DNA of 64,000 nucleotides, taken from positions 70,609,695-70,673,694 of the forward strand of contig NC_054702.1 in assembly GCF_016097555.1 (NCBI RefSeq), in the 5' to 3' direction. The notes beneath the pieces are model-generated. The model was given only the letters and a program-made list of their open reading frames with translations, did not search any database and was not told the origin of the DNA. Both the position numbers and the translations under genes were made by a program. This stretch comes from Gigantopelta aegis. Taxonomy: Eukaryota; Mollusca; Gastropoda; Neomphalida; Peltospiridae. Below, one piece after another: positions 16,146 through 50,178 of this stretch; within the stretch, counting starts at the first letter, position 1; each line of letters starts with the position of its first letter.

Positions 16146-16515
16146 CCCAACTACATGTACTTTAACACAAACAGGAAGCAAAATGAGATGGCATTCTTAG
16201 GTTATTCGTCAGCAAGAGTCCATCATCCACTGCTAAAGTTGGTGGATGTTTTAGAGTAGACACATACTTGTAAGCTTGCATTGTATGGTAATGACAAAAC
16301 ATATATAATATTATACACGTATATGATGGCTCATCTTCAAACAGCACATGTTGGGACCTTTCAGTTTCCCTGGTAGAACATTTCGTACTTTGTCTACGCT
16401 GCCTACTGTCAGGTCATACACTTCACAAATGAATTACCTAAACCAGGTCTCAAAACATAGGCGTTGTCATATGTCGGTAACTGGGGGCAAACTAGAGGGA
16501 CCAGTTACTAAATGT

Positions 16516-16550
<35 letters not shown>

Positions 16551-16842
16551 CTCCCCCCACCCCCCCCCCCCCACCCCCCTCTCTCCCTGTTTGTGTTTGT
16601 GTTTGTCTGTGTGTAAACATTCACACATATTTGTTACATATTATTATACACAAAATATCTACATATATAATTGTTATAAAACAATATACTAGTAGATTGT
16701 TCATAATCAATTTTGGTCGTACTAAAACAGTTTCTAATAACACAAATAATGAGCTACATTCTAGTGAATCGTCTATGAGTATTAAAAAATATTTTTTATA
16801 AATATATATTATTGCCTTTAACTGGGGTGGAGAGGGGTGGGC
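16146..16842. other. Intergenic, no gene seen
   Basis: Contains a GT microsatellite (16517-16550) followed by C-runs (16553-16580), otherwise AT-rich unique-looking sequence without coding character. Confidence 0.5.
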
Positions 16843-17320
16843 GAGATGTAGCCCAGTGGTAAAGTGCGCGCGCGGTCGGATTGGGATCGATTCCATTCGG
16901 TGGACCCATTAGGCTATTTTTCGTTCCAGCTAGTGCACCATGACTGGTATATCAAAAGCCGTGGTATGTGCTATTCTATGTGTGGGGTGGTGCATATAAG
17001 ACTATGTGCCAAAGTTATCAAATGTCTGACATCCTTCTTCTTCTTCTGCGTTCAAACACTGTTGGTTATGGCTCTAAATTTAGATCAGGATTTGTATGTT
17101 CCTGTGTGGTGTTGATCAGTTCACATTTGGTTCCCCATAGCTTGTCTCTAAAGTGCATCGGTATTGGCCAAGAGCGTGTTCTCTCGGTGGTGTATGTAGG
17201 ACACACTTGTAGTATGTGCTCTGGATCTTGTGTTCCTGTGCCACAGGGACATTCTGAAGTCCAATAGCCGATGATTAATAAAATAATGTGCTCTAATCGT
17301 GGTGTTAAACAAAACAAACT
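16843..17320 (+). mobile_element. tRNA-derived SINE split by a LINE fragment
   Basis: Head and core at 16843-17033 (TAGCCCAGTGGTAAAGTGC, GGGATCGATTCC), tail at 17260-17320 (CCAATAGCCGATGATTAAT, GTGCTCTAATCGTGGTGTTAAAC). The LINE piece lies between TCTGACATCC and TCTGAAGTCC, which could be a worn target duplication. Confidence 0.85.
17034..17259 (-). mobile_element. LINE 3' ORF fragment inside a SINE
   Basis: On the - strand it reads ECPCGTGTQDPEHILQVCPTY, then TRSWPIPMHFRDKLWGT, the C-terminal CxCG...EHIL..CP and KLWG blocks of a LINE reverse-transcriptase ORF. It ends in a (GAA)n tail at its 3' side (17034-17047 on the + strand as TTC repeats). Confidence 0.8.
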
Positions 17321-18204
17321 TTAACTTTTTCAACTGCGGGGGATGGGAGGGAGGGTGCAACGCATGCCCTAGCCCATCCAGTTTTAGAGTTGGGTGGACC
17401 GTGCCCCTTTATCACCGCTTCCGAAGCTTATGCGAAATAAATATCTAAAATATCAATCCTTTGGTTTTTTCATCAGTATATCAATTATTTATCACCAACA
17501 AATCCAGACTTATATTAACCAGTCGATCCCCAGTACATTAATATTACCCCCCCCCCCCCCCAAAAAAAAAAAGAGAAAGAAAAGTACATAGTAAGTACAG
17601 ACATAAATGGATACAATCCTAAAGAAATGATCACACATATTAAATAAATGTATAAATAAAAACATGGTCTGTGACACACTATTATACTTTGAAAAAATAT
17701 ATTTTCAACAAAATCCTAATTTCATATACACTCCCATTTTGTTTTTGACATTTTAATCCCTAGATGCCAAACATATATATTTGTTATTATTCAGCACCCC
17801 CAATTTAGGTTAGTATGTTTGATATAATTCTGAAGAAATACTGGCTCTTAATAAATAAGCGGGTTTTTTTTCTTAAAATAGGACCACATAATTATGAAAT
17901 CAAAACGTTATTTAAATAAATTTTGACCAGTGTTAACAGTGAACAGAAATGCAAGCTTTGTATGATGTGTAAAACAAAAACAAAAAATTATATATTTCGA
18001 ACCATATACCAAAATATCAACTGGACCTGAATTAATTTTGTTGAGTATATATTATATATATATATATATTCGTTCCTCCCAAATAACTGGAATTCACGCA
18101 ACAGACAGCACAGCACCTACCATGACCTTTGACGGATAGTGAAGCACTACTTGGGACGAGGAATCAATAACACCTAACATGAGCTACATCAATCCTCACC
18201 TCAC
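17321..18204. other. Intergenic, no gene seen
   Basis: AT-rich with a C/A run at 17548-17575 and an AT tract at 18050-18070. Decayed SINE-like text (CAGCACAGCACCTACCATG) appears near 18110. No coding region seen. Confidence 0.5.
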
Positions 18205-18395
18205 GCCCGTTGGGCTATTTCTCATCCACAACTGGTGCAACAAAAGCCGTGGTATGTACTGTTCTGTTCGAAAAGAGTAGCCCATTGGGTGGAGACAGCA
18301 GGTTTCCTCTCTCCTCCTTAACCGTATGTCTGACGCCATATATCCGTAAATACAATTTGCTGAGTGCGTCGTTACGTAAAACATTTCCTTCCTCA
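18205..18395 (+). mobile_element. tRNA-derived SINE (tail type 2), head missing
   Basis: GCCCGTTGGGCTATTTCTC through AACTGGTGCAACAAAAGCCG to GACGCCATATATCCGTAAAT and GTGCGTCGTTACGTAAAAC. Confidence 0.82.
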
Positions 18396-18451
18396 CCTGA
18401 CATAAAAACTAAAAGAAGAAAAGAGTAAATCCAGTTAACTGTGTTACTACA

Positions 18452-18622
18452 TTTAATAAAGGAAACCGCTACATGTTTCCATTTGTAGCAATGACCTTTT
18501 ATATGCATAATCACACAGACAGGATAGTACGTACCACGGTCTTTGATATACCAGTTGTGGTGCACTGGCTGGATCGAGAAATAGCCCAATGGGCCCACCG
18601 ACAGGGATCGATCCCAAACATA
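18452..18622 (-). mobile_element. tRNA-derived SINE, both ends missing
   Basis: Reverse copy from GGAAACCGCTACATGTTTCC to GATCGATCCC. It is close in sequence to the copy at 20336-20640. Confidence 0.85.
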
Positions 18623-19217
18623 CAAGTCTTCTAACCAACAAATTATGTGAACTGACCTGTCATTCCCTAACATTTCTAAATTGTGTCCTCTGGGAAATCA
18701 TCAACATATAACGAGCAATCAGATCCAGGTTTTAATAACTGGGTGACACTGGTAGTTTTCACAACAGATAAGAGTAACTGACAGGACACTGCCTAGAGGT
18801 ACAACTTTCTCACATTGGTGAATATCAAAGAAAGTTCACATAAACCCGATCTTTAGAAAAATCAGTCTTTCAAAAGCCAAGACATAGGCCAATGCCATTG
18901 TTATTTTTTTAAACTGCATACTTCAATGTGATATCACGAGCTTCATCAAAATGAAAGAAAACAGATATTAAATGTTGAGTATGCATGAAAGCTTGTCTAT
19001 AAAATGTTTAAAACCTAACAACATGATTAAGTCTACTATACTTTGGCAATAAAGAAAGCAGATAGAGACAAAACATAAATAGTAGGTGAGAGATAACAAG
19101 CGAAAAGTCAATCAAAAGAACCAATAATACAAACAGAAACAATAATTGATCAAATTTAAAAACGGAGAACTAGAGACGACATAAAGTAATCTAAAAATTG
19201 AAACCAGTGTAACTTAC

Positions 19218-19334
19218 TCATTTTACATGTACCGTCTTGGTAGTAGTTTGATTTACACTGACATGTTCCAGAGCATTCAGCATTGGGATCACTGCATGCA
19301 GTAGTTGAGGTGCATGCTTGTCCCAAAGCTACTT
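19218..19334 (-). CDS. Orphan exon: EB/EGF-like cysteine module
   Basis: Acceptor GGCTTCTCCTTGCAG and donor AAAATGA|GTAAGT; 117 nt, phase 1/1. It encodes VALGQACTSTTACSDPNAEC and then SGTCQCKSNYYQDGTCKM, six cysteines of an EB or EGF-like module of the sort repeated in molluscan multi-EGF and scavenger-like proteins. A symmetric phase-1 exon is what shuffled modules use. The sequence before it also reads MALWLLLAEVALGQ, a passable signal peptide, so a start inside this exon is an alternative. No neighbouring modules were found within several kb. Confidence 0.55.
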
Positions 19335-19630
19335 CTGCAAGGAGAAGCCAAAGGGCCATTAGATGACTGATGTAAATTACAGAAAAGGCGAAATTTCTTT
19401 GTCTTCCAATATTTATGTGTGTCCCTCTCAAAGACAAAGAAAACGAAATTAAATGATGAACACATGCATACGGAGAACGACACAGATGTGTACAGATATA
19501 GAGAACAATACAGATATGTACACATATAGAGGCAGATCGACAGACAGAATACAAAACCAGACAAACACTTAAAAACCTGCAATTGAAAAATATGAAATGA
19601 AATTTGGATTGAAAGTAAACAAAAGTTAAC

Positions 19631-19850
19631 GTTTGTTTTGTTTAACGACACCACTACAGCACATTGATTTATTAATCATCGGCTATTGGATGTCAGACAT
19701 TTCGTCATTTTGACTTGTAGTCATCAGAGAAAACCTGCAACATGTTTCCATTAATAGCGAGAGATCTTTTATAAGCATTTGTTTCTCAGACAGGAATACA
19801 CATAACACGGCCTTTGGTCAGTTGTGGTGCACTCGTTTGAACAATAAAAA
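19631..19850 (-). mobile_element. tRNA-derived SINE (tail type 1), head missing
   Basis: GTTTTGTTTAACGACACCAC tail end at the left, GCATTTG and CAGTTGTGGTGCACTCG core at the right; the A/B-box head is absent. Confidence 0.85.
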
Positions 19851-20335
19851 CCCAATCACTTGAACACATCAAATAAATAAAATAAAAAATATTTATTATC
19901 AAACACTGTTTCATGTCTAGGATGTTTCGGTAATCAATTAATCGAATTTGATTACTGAATAGAAAACTGCATGGTATGCATCTAGACTTGGCTAACTGAT
20001 TCGAAGTACAGGCACTCTACAGATGGTATATAAAAGCAACAAAACAATATTCATGGTTGTGTATAGCATCGACCATCTTCAAATAACACTTAAGTAAATG
20101 ACATTTTGTTCTCCTCCTCAATCTGTAGATCCAACAACCTTTAAAATATTAAGAACCTTAAATCGCTATTTTCTTAAATAGCTTAGACACGACATAAAAG
20201 ATTGCCTGTTATCAAATATGACTCGCAGATACAAAGACTCCTCCACCACTCAAATCAGATGTTTATTCACAAACAGCTGACATCTAAATGGAGACATGCT
20301 TTTTTCACATTTATACAAACATTTGTTAAACATGT
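19851..20335. other. Intergenic, no gene seen
   Basis: AT-rich text without recognised repeats or coding features. Confidence 0.5.
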
Positions 20336-20640
20336 GTTTTGTTTACAGACACCACTAGAGCACATTGATTTATTAATCATAGGCCATTGGATGTCTAAGA
20401 TTGCATAATTTGGACATATAATCTTAGAAAGGAAACCCGCTGCACGTTTCCATTAGTAGCAAGGGACCTATTATATGCATAATCACACAGACAGGATAGT
20501 ACGTACCACGGTCTTTGATATACCAGTTGTGGTGCACTGGCTGGATCGAGAAATAGCCCAATTGGCCCACCGACGGGGATCGATCCCACACCAGCCGCGC
20601 ATCAAGCAGGCGCTTTACCACTGGGCTAAGTCCCGCCCCG
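20336..20640 (-). mobile_element. tRNA-derived SINE (tail type 1), full length
   Basis: From TTTTGTTTACAGACACCAC to the head TAGCCCAGTGGTAAAGCGCC (complement at 20609-20628) and CCCGCCCCG. Boxes A and B are both clear. Confidence 0.92.
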
Positions 20641-20690
20641 AGAAGTTTGGAAGTACTAGTGTTATTTAACAGGCTGGGCAACGATCTTTT

Positions 20691-20895
20691 AGGAATGAAT
20701 CAATGAATGTTTAATGACACCCCAGCACGAAAAATGCACCGGTATTGGGTGTCAGACTGGTGAATGGAAGGATATTTTATATGCACATTCCCAGCAACGG
20801 CCACGGCCTTTGTTATACCAGTAGGAGGACTATTTAAGACGGGGGTGGGGTGGGGGTGGGGGTATCCAAATGGGTCCGCCGAATACCGGTAGCTG
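20691..20895 (-). mobile_element. SINE, family 2 (tail GTGCTGGGGTGTC)
   Basis: Left end AATGTTTAATGACACCCCAG then CACGAAAAATGCACCGGTAT, core GGCCACGGCCTTTGTTATACC, interrupted by a GGGGTGGGGTGG tract. The tail matches the LINE 3' end at 21844-21912. Confidence 0.75.
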
Positions 20896-21139
20896 TGCAT
20901 GTGTATTACAATAGTCTGTCTATATCTAACTGAAATTGAATTAGTTATCTTATCGGCTTGCGTTTTGATTATCGTCCAAGGTCTCGACTTTGATTTGAGT
21001 CAACTGTCGGCTGAAACGTACATGTAGATAGTGCATGTATCAAATACGTGTAGTATCAAATACACCACCCCGTTATAGTCTGATATTGCAACAGTTCTTC
21101 GTAGACACATGGTGAAATATCGGATAATTTTCACAAGAA
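20896..21139 (+). promoter_or_regulatory. Upstream region of GH3 gene A
   Basis: About 240 nt between the SINE and the start codon. No clear TATA box or initiator is visible; position alone makes it the probable promoter/5' UTR. Confidence 0.3.
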
Positions 21140-43345
<22,206 letters not shown>

Positions 43346-43485
43346 AATGTGGACGAAACCTGTTCAGATGGCGAGATATCTTGAAGTCCTCCATACACGA
43401 TTAACTAAATATCCTGGAATTGTATGAAAATATAAAAAAGATTATTGTCTCCCTCTTGTGGAAATGGAAATGTTTTGGTTAGTCA

Positions 43486-43491
43486 AATAAA
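43486..43491 (+). terminator. Polyadenylation signal of GH3 A
   Basis: AATAAA 140 nt after the stop, giving a short 3' UTR; a GTTTG-rich stretch follows within 25 nt. Confidence 0.55.
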
Positions 43492-43499
43492 TCAGAAGC

Positions 43500-44302
43500 T
43501 AAAAATATTGCTTTGTTTGTTAGTTTTTTGTCTGCATAGATTGAAGAAGGGATGTGGACAACCAGCCCTAAGTTCAGCCATTGAACGTTTCGCTAATGTT
43601 CGCGAACTATTTGATTGGTTTCCGACGTGGCCATTTGGTTTAACGTGAAGCGCATAAACCAGTCTAGTGGACGTTTTTCTGTTCGGTTGCCTGAACGCAG
43701 CCCAGTGTCTGTTGTGTTTTACAATTATTGCTTGCGGCACTGCCGCAACATAGTCAAATAGATTTCTTATACCAAAAAACCAAGGGATTTTATACCTTGG
43801 TTTTCATATACAGAACAGCACAAACCACGACTTAAGGTATAGCATTTTGTCGGTACAGTGACAGAGATGAAACAAAACTTAAATTGTATCTAATCTGCAC
43901 AGCAAATATCGCACAAACTAATAAAAGAACATGGCGACAGATTTATGTTTTATGAAGGTCGCCATCAATAACCGTTGATGGCAATAACGCGCAAGTTTAT
44001 TAAAACTGTATTTGTGTTTTATTTTATAATAATTAGAAAATGATGTTATAACAAGCCTTGGGCCTGATCAATATTTGGCCTAATTTGTAATTAAGAACAA
44101 AAACAATATAGACTTCGTGGAGTTGTTAATCCCGCTTGAAATGTCGCCAAATTCGGTCATCGAAATGTCCGCTTTACATTACCCTAGAATACAGCAAAAA
44201 GTATGTACATGTATTTGTAAAAGGTGGGAAGCATATCTAACATCGTCTGACATGGTGAAGTGAACAAAGGCCATATCCATAATTTTGGGATTCTAATGGG
44301 AC
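43500..44302. other. Between GH3 A and GH3 B, left part
   Basis: A small palindrome (AAAACCAAGGGATTTTATAC / CCTTGGTTTTCATA, 43775-43808) and otherwise unassigned sequence. No exon seen. Confidence 0.5.
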
Positions 44303-44580
44303 AGAGCGGGACGTAGCCAGTGGTAAAGCGCTTGTTTGATGCGCGGCCGTTTTGAGATCGATCCCTGTCGGTGGGCCCATTGGGCTATTTTTCATTCCTG
44401 CCATTGCACAACGACTGGTATATCAAAGGTCGTGGTATGTGTTACCCTGTCTGTGGGATGGTGCATATATAAGATTCCTTGCTATTAATGGAAAATGTAA
44501 GACTATATTTCGCAATTACCGAATTATTAATCAATCAATGTGCTCTAGTGATGTCGTTAAACAAAACAAACTTTTTAAAC
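44303..44580 (+). mobile_element. tRNA-derived SINE (tail type 1)
   Basis: GAGCGGGACGTAGCCAGTGG, GAGATCGATCCCTGTCGG, CAACGACTGGTATATCAAAG, GTGCTCTAGTGATGTCGTTAAAC. Lies between the two GH3 genes. Confidence 0.9.
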
Positions 44581-45481
44581 TTGATTTTCCAATTTGACTG
44601 TATAAGACGGTAATTCAATACTGTAACTAATGAAATGATGGCTTCCGTTGTATTCCTGAAGACGCCAGCATTGCTTGTCAAGGGCGATCAGTCCAGGACT
44701 GTATCCACAGAGACATTTTGGCACATTGCTTAGGGTCCACCCCACTCTCACCATCTTTAGTCGCGTGCTTTATACTGCTGCATTTATATGAATCATAAGT
44801 GAGTCAACGTGTTTTGCGCCATGTGTGAAAAATACACTCCTAATTACACACACATAGCACTTTACGCACCCCAAGATAAATCACTACCCCCTCCCACCCA
44901 CCCACCCCAAAAAAATAAAAAAAAATAAAGAAGAAATTCCCAAAGAACAGTCGTACTGGCTCCAACTGAAGGGGCCGATCTTTACCCGAATTAATCGAAA
45001 ATGGCTGAATCCGAATAACATCCTTTATTCATAATAACATTATAGCCAAACAGTTATATAGGGTTACAAACAAATCACTGCGCAATTGTATATGGATTAC
45101 AACTAATATTGTGGGTAGAATGGAGAGGCAGTTCCCTGAATATCGTACACTTATGAATTGAATAAAATTATAACCGTCTGCGTCCGGCCACACCACAACT
45201 CAAGGACGCGCGTATCAATCGCATGTCACATGATGTACACGGATCTAGATTTCGTATGGTTTATCTTATCTTATCTGCAAACACAATACAGCTGCATATT
45301 AGTTATTTCTCAAGTCTCGACTCTAGATGTGTATAGTGTCGCTTTGTATATCACCGAGTCGTCACGTGACTCATATCACCTGTTCTTATTTCCACATTTT
45401 AGGCCTACATCTCGTTGGTGTTGTAACATTTGGCCAAGGATATCTGGAAACATTTTCACATAAGGCATAATTATAAACTCC
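44581..45481 (+). promoter_or_regulatory. Upstream region of GH3 gene B
   Basis: About 900 nt, with a repeat block (ATGGATTACAACTAATATTGTG near 45090, also at 48090) and otherwise unique text. No TATA box or other promoter element is clear. Confidence 0.3.
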
Positions 45482-45780
45482 ATGGAGGTTTTCTTAACAA
45501 TAGCGCTGATGTCGGCTACAACTGTCTCTGACTACCCATTCCGTAACACATCACTGCCATGGAAAGATAGAGTAGATGACTTAGTGAGTCGGCTCACCAT
45601 GGAGGAAATTAAAGAACAGATGTCGCGTGGAGGGGCGGGTCCAAACGGGGGACCAGCCCCGGCTATCCCTCGTCTTGGTATCAAGCCATATTCATGGGAC
45701 ACTGAGTGTTTGCGAGGTGACGCAGGAGCCGGAAACGCTACTTCCTTCCCACAAGCCATTGGTCTAGCTGCAACTTTCAG
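45482..45780 (+). CDS. GH3 B exon 1
   Basis: ATG at 45482 directly followed by the hydrophobic EVFLTIALMSA; donor TTTCAG|GTATTT, phase 2; 299 nt. DRVDDLVSRLTMEE and SWDTECLRGDAGAG as in gene A. Confidence 0.92.
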
Positions 45781-47268
45781 GTATTTTAATGGCACACAGT
45801 CATAGTCCTCTGAGACATTGGATAGAAGTTCTTGTTTAAAGTTTCTAGTTGAAATATTAGTTTATGTACCGGTGTAAACGGAATGCAAGTTGTCTGGCCG
45901 GACTTAGACTCCTAGGAATGCAGGTCCTAGGTCTAATATACCTAGGAATGCAAGTCCTAGGACTTACGTTCCTCAGGAATACTGGCCTGACTGCCAGGAT
46001 ATTAAGTCCGGGTCGGATTTGCATTCCAGGACAATCAAAATTTAAGTCCGGTGGTACATATAAATTTTTTTTTTTTAAATGTAAACAAAATGATTTATTA
46101 ACTTGGAATACTGGCGCCTCTCTTTATTTAAAGCGGCATTCCCTGGAATATTTTTATTATTTAAGCATATAGAACAGAAAATCCCATTAAGTTTGGTGCA
46201 TATAAGACGCCGCACTCCGAATTGGTTTCACTACACTGGCTTTTCCAAGTTAAAAATAAACCCAGTATTTTGAAAGTGGGACACTTTTGGCGGGCGCCCA
46301 CTGGGCTAAAAATAGTGCGGTTCGGCTATTGTTGCATTACAAAAACCGAGCGGATTCTAGCAGTCAATTCCTAGCCGCCAATTACGCTAGCAGCCAATTT
46401 CAGCAGACACTCGTGTTGACGTTCTAAACATCGGACTCGTACGCCTTTCGATTGTTACCTGTATTTCACACTTTTAAACACACTGTTATGCTAATGTTTA
46501 TTATTCACTACAACTTAAGAATTTTAGAGTTTTAAAGAACATCTTTATATAAAAACAACACAAAAACAAAATAACAACCAAGACTCATTTTCAGTCTTAT
46601 TGTTACTAATATCCGTATAAATACAACTTAACCGTTTTATTAAGCACTTTTATAATATCTGAAGTATCACTTTAAAAATCATTCTGTACTACGGTAATAT
46701 AGGATGTCCAACTAGTTTCGTATAGACCACACCACAACACATATTATAAAAGGCGTATGAGTCCGATGTTTAGAACGTCGCCATGCGTGTCTGCTGAAAT
46801 TGGCTGCTAGAGTAATTGGCTGCTAGGAAGTGGCTGCTAGAATCCGCTCGGTATTACAAAATGGCGAGAATTGTTCTAACTGGCTAGTAAGCATTTGACG
46901 ATATGCGTTAATGACGACAACTCGCGAGTGAATTAAAAGTGCAGTTATGCTTGTATTTGAACTTAGAACTTGATTGTATACGATTGAAACCAGACACTGC
47001 AGCTTTAAATAGTTTCTATTTATTCCAATATTTTCCATTTATATCATTTGCAAGAGTATGTACACATTTTGTTGACCTTATTACACGAGCAAAACCAAGG
47101 TCTTTATTCATTGCGTGTTGTTCCAACTAATAAATGTTTAAACATTTAAAAGTAACTCGAAAACATTTTCCATAATTCGAAGCATGTATTAGTACTCGCA
47201 GATAAGTATAACTTGCCCATCTGATATACCAACACAATTATCTGTTAGACATTATATACTGGTATTTG

Positions 47269-47337
<69 letters not shown>

Positions 47338-49729
47338 TAATAATAATAATTCAACTATAAAAAATGTGATATTTGCGTTATATAAATTATCTTATTATAT
47401 AATTTTTATGTTTGTGCCTTTTTGTCAATAATGTTGCAGGCGCGTTTACATAGGGTGTGGGGTGGGGTGGTGTGGTCTAAATACCCCTCTTCAAAACACA
47501 TTTCTACCTGCCACAGTCTAGACCTCCCCTCTGCATAATTTACTGAACATGTGCCTGCTTTGTCAATTCTGCTCATTTTCAAAAATTAATTTGGTCTAAC
47601 ATATGACATATCAGACTCTGGGCTCTATGATATCTTAGTCCCAACCAACCATACCATCGATAACAAATTATGTTAAATGGTTATCATTAAGATTTATCAA
47701 TTAATAGAAATAGTGGGTTTTAGCAGCTCAATGGACCACTACATCGACTAAGACAAAACAGTAACCCCTGAGCAATTATCATACTGTCAATAATATGCAC
47801 ACACAATTTACAAATACAGTGTATACCTTTAAACAGACTAACTACTCATGACACTTTTACACATGACAGTTTTGGTCACAATAGACACTCAGGCTCCCTT
47901 TTTGGAAGTAGGGGTGGGGTGGAGGCAGGCTGGTTTTTATTGCCCGAATGAAACGAAAATGTCCGAATCTGGAACACAACGTATATTTATATTCGAATTA
48001 CTACCAAGACGCTAAATAGGATTCCAAATATTCGCATTACTACCAAGACGCTAAATAGGATTCCAAACAAATCAGTCTGCATTTTTACATGGATTACAAC
48101 TAATATTGTGAGTAGAATTATGGAAATGCATGGTGAAGATTTCAGGCCAGCTCATTTTGCCCGAAAGTGTCCATTGACCCCCAGAAATGGGGGAGTGACT
48201 CTCCCCCCCCCCCCCCCCCCACCCCACCTCCACCCAGTCTCGAACGCTTATGATGTTCCTAAATGCCAGGTATAACAATACAGACACCCTTTACCCAACT
48301 CGTCTCTTATGCTTATGATGGCCAAAACTGCCATAATGATAATTAATTTCAAGTCTTTTGATGCTATTTTTAATTGTTCATCAGTAAAAGGTAATTTTTC
48401 ATGCTTATTATTCCTGTTATTTTTATATTGTAGTAGGGCCTAACTGGTCATTATAGTACTAATTATTAGTACTAACTACTAGAACAGTTTCCAAAGTTTT
48501 ATTTCAGGGATTTTCAGGATATATTTATCATATAATATCTTACTTTTCAGTGCAATCAAAGTATGTGATATTTTTCAGATCACATACTTTGAGAATTTGA
48601 TAACTTTGCAAATTAGATGTAAATTAGTCGAGGTCTCGGCACTAGGTTTATTGACATTAAAGCAAACGTACTTGGGTGACACTTCATGATAGACGTATGC
48701 ATTCATAGTCATCAAATAAAAACATTTCAATGGCAATTTGACACTGAAAGCTGTCCAGCGTTCAGAAAACAAAACACGTTAGGCATAACTTTATTTTGAT
48801 GTAAGGACATCCAAAATGACGTCATTCGAGTTTGACGTTATGTCCATTCAAAAATACACCGCGCCACATATTCTTACGTCATTTGAATATCTAGTAATGG
48901 CGAACTGGAATTAAAGCAATCTAATTAAAATTAGCTCCACTATTACATGTGGATCTAAAGACAGCCAGTTGGAGCTCATGTCCACCAATCAAAACCTTAC
49001 TTGCAGAATCCTGCCAGTGATTTAAAAATAATTTGAAAACATTCCGAATTATCCTGAGGGTATACGACATGTTTCGTGTGAATTACGAATGCCTTAAAAC
49101 ATGTTTTATTTTATAAAATAAATAATTTGTAATGTAAAATTGAAGACTGATTTAGTTTTTTTTAATTTTATAAATAAATAAATAATTTTTAATGTAAAAT
49201 TGAAAACTGATAACCCACCCCGTACGTATTGGTATGGTTCGCTGTACTGCGGCCACTAAAATAGACTCGCCCGATATTTTTAGAATTTGTATGCTCCCAA
49301 ATAACGTTATAAAAGGCGAAGTGTGATTGGTCAATATTTAAATTATTATTTACAGACGAAATGTTACCTGGACATTGGGGACTACGCAGTGTTGTTAGTT
49401 TTAAATCACTGGCAGGATTCTGCAAGTAAGGTTTTGATTGGTGGACATGAGCTCCAACTGGCTGTCTTTAGATCCACATGTAATAGTGGAGCTAATTTTA
49501 ATTAGATTGGAATTAAAGATGCGTGTACAGTTTACAAAAACACGTATTAAGCTTGAGCTTATATGATAAAGAGATTATTACCCTCGTGTATTTCGGTATC
49601 ATCAATATCATATATTAGGAATAAAAATAATGTATTATGCTCGCCAGAGGCTCGCATAATACAATTTTTATTCCTAATATATGATACTGATGATACCGAA
49701 AAACACTCTGGTAATAATCTCTCTTTATA

Positions 49730-49786
<57 letters not shown>

Positions 49787-50134
49787 ATATGTATATGTAT
49801 ATATATATATATGTATATATATATGTATGTATGTATGTAATAAGCAAAATATCGGAAATAAATTCCAGAGTACTAGAAATACTAGGATTGAAAGTCCTGT
49901 GGACCAGGAGTACCAGAAATAAAGGTCCCACGGACTTACATTCCTTGTCCCATAGACTAGGATTCCAAGGAATATAAGTCCAATCGGACGAAGATTAAGA
50001 AAATTACAAATAATCAGATTGTGATTTACCGTCAAAATATAAACTTATAAAACATATTATTAAAAATTATGTTGGTATATACAGAAATTGTCTTTTGCTG
50101 TTCGCCAAATGTTACGTTTTTTGGAGTTACCAGT

Positions 50135-50178
<44 letters not shown>

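Noticed and set aside
18215-18673. 152-codon - strand frame
   Set aside because: Spans two SINEs in opposite orientation; its peptide is SINE translation.
20202-20700. Short frames around the SINE before GH3 A
   Set aside because: SINE translation only.
43445-43740. Frames just after GH3 A on both strands
   Set aside because: They overlap the 3' UTR/polyadenylation signal and repeat-like text, with no homology or splice support.
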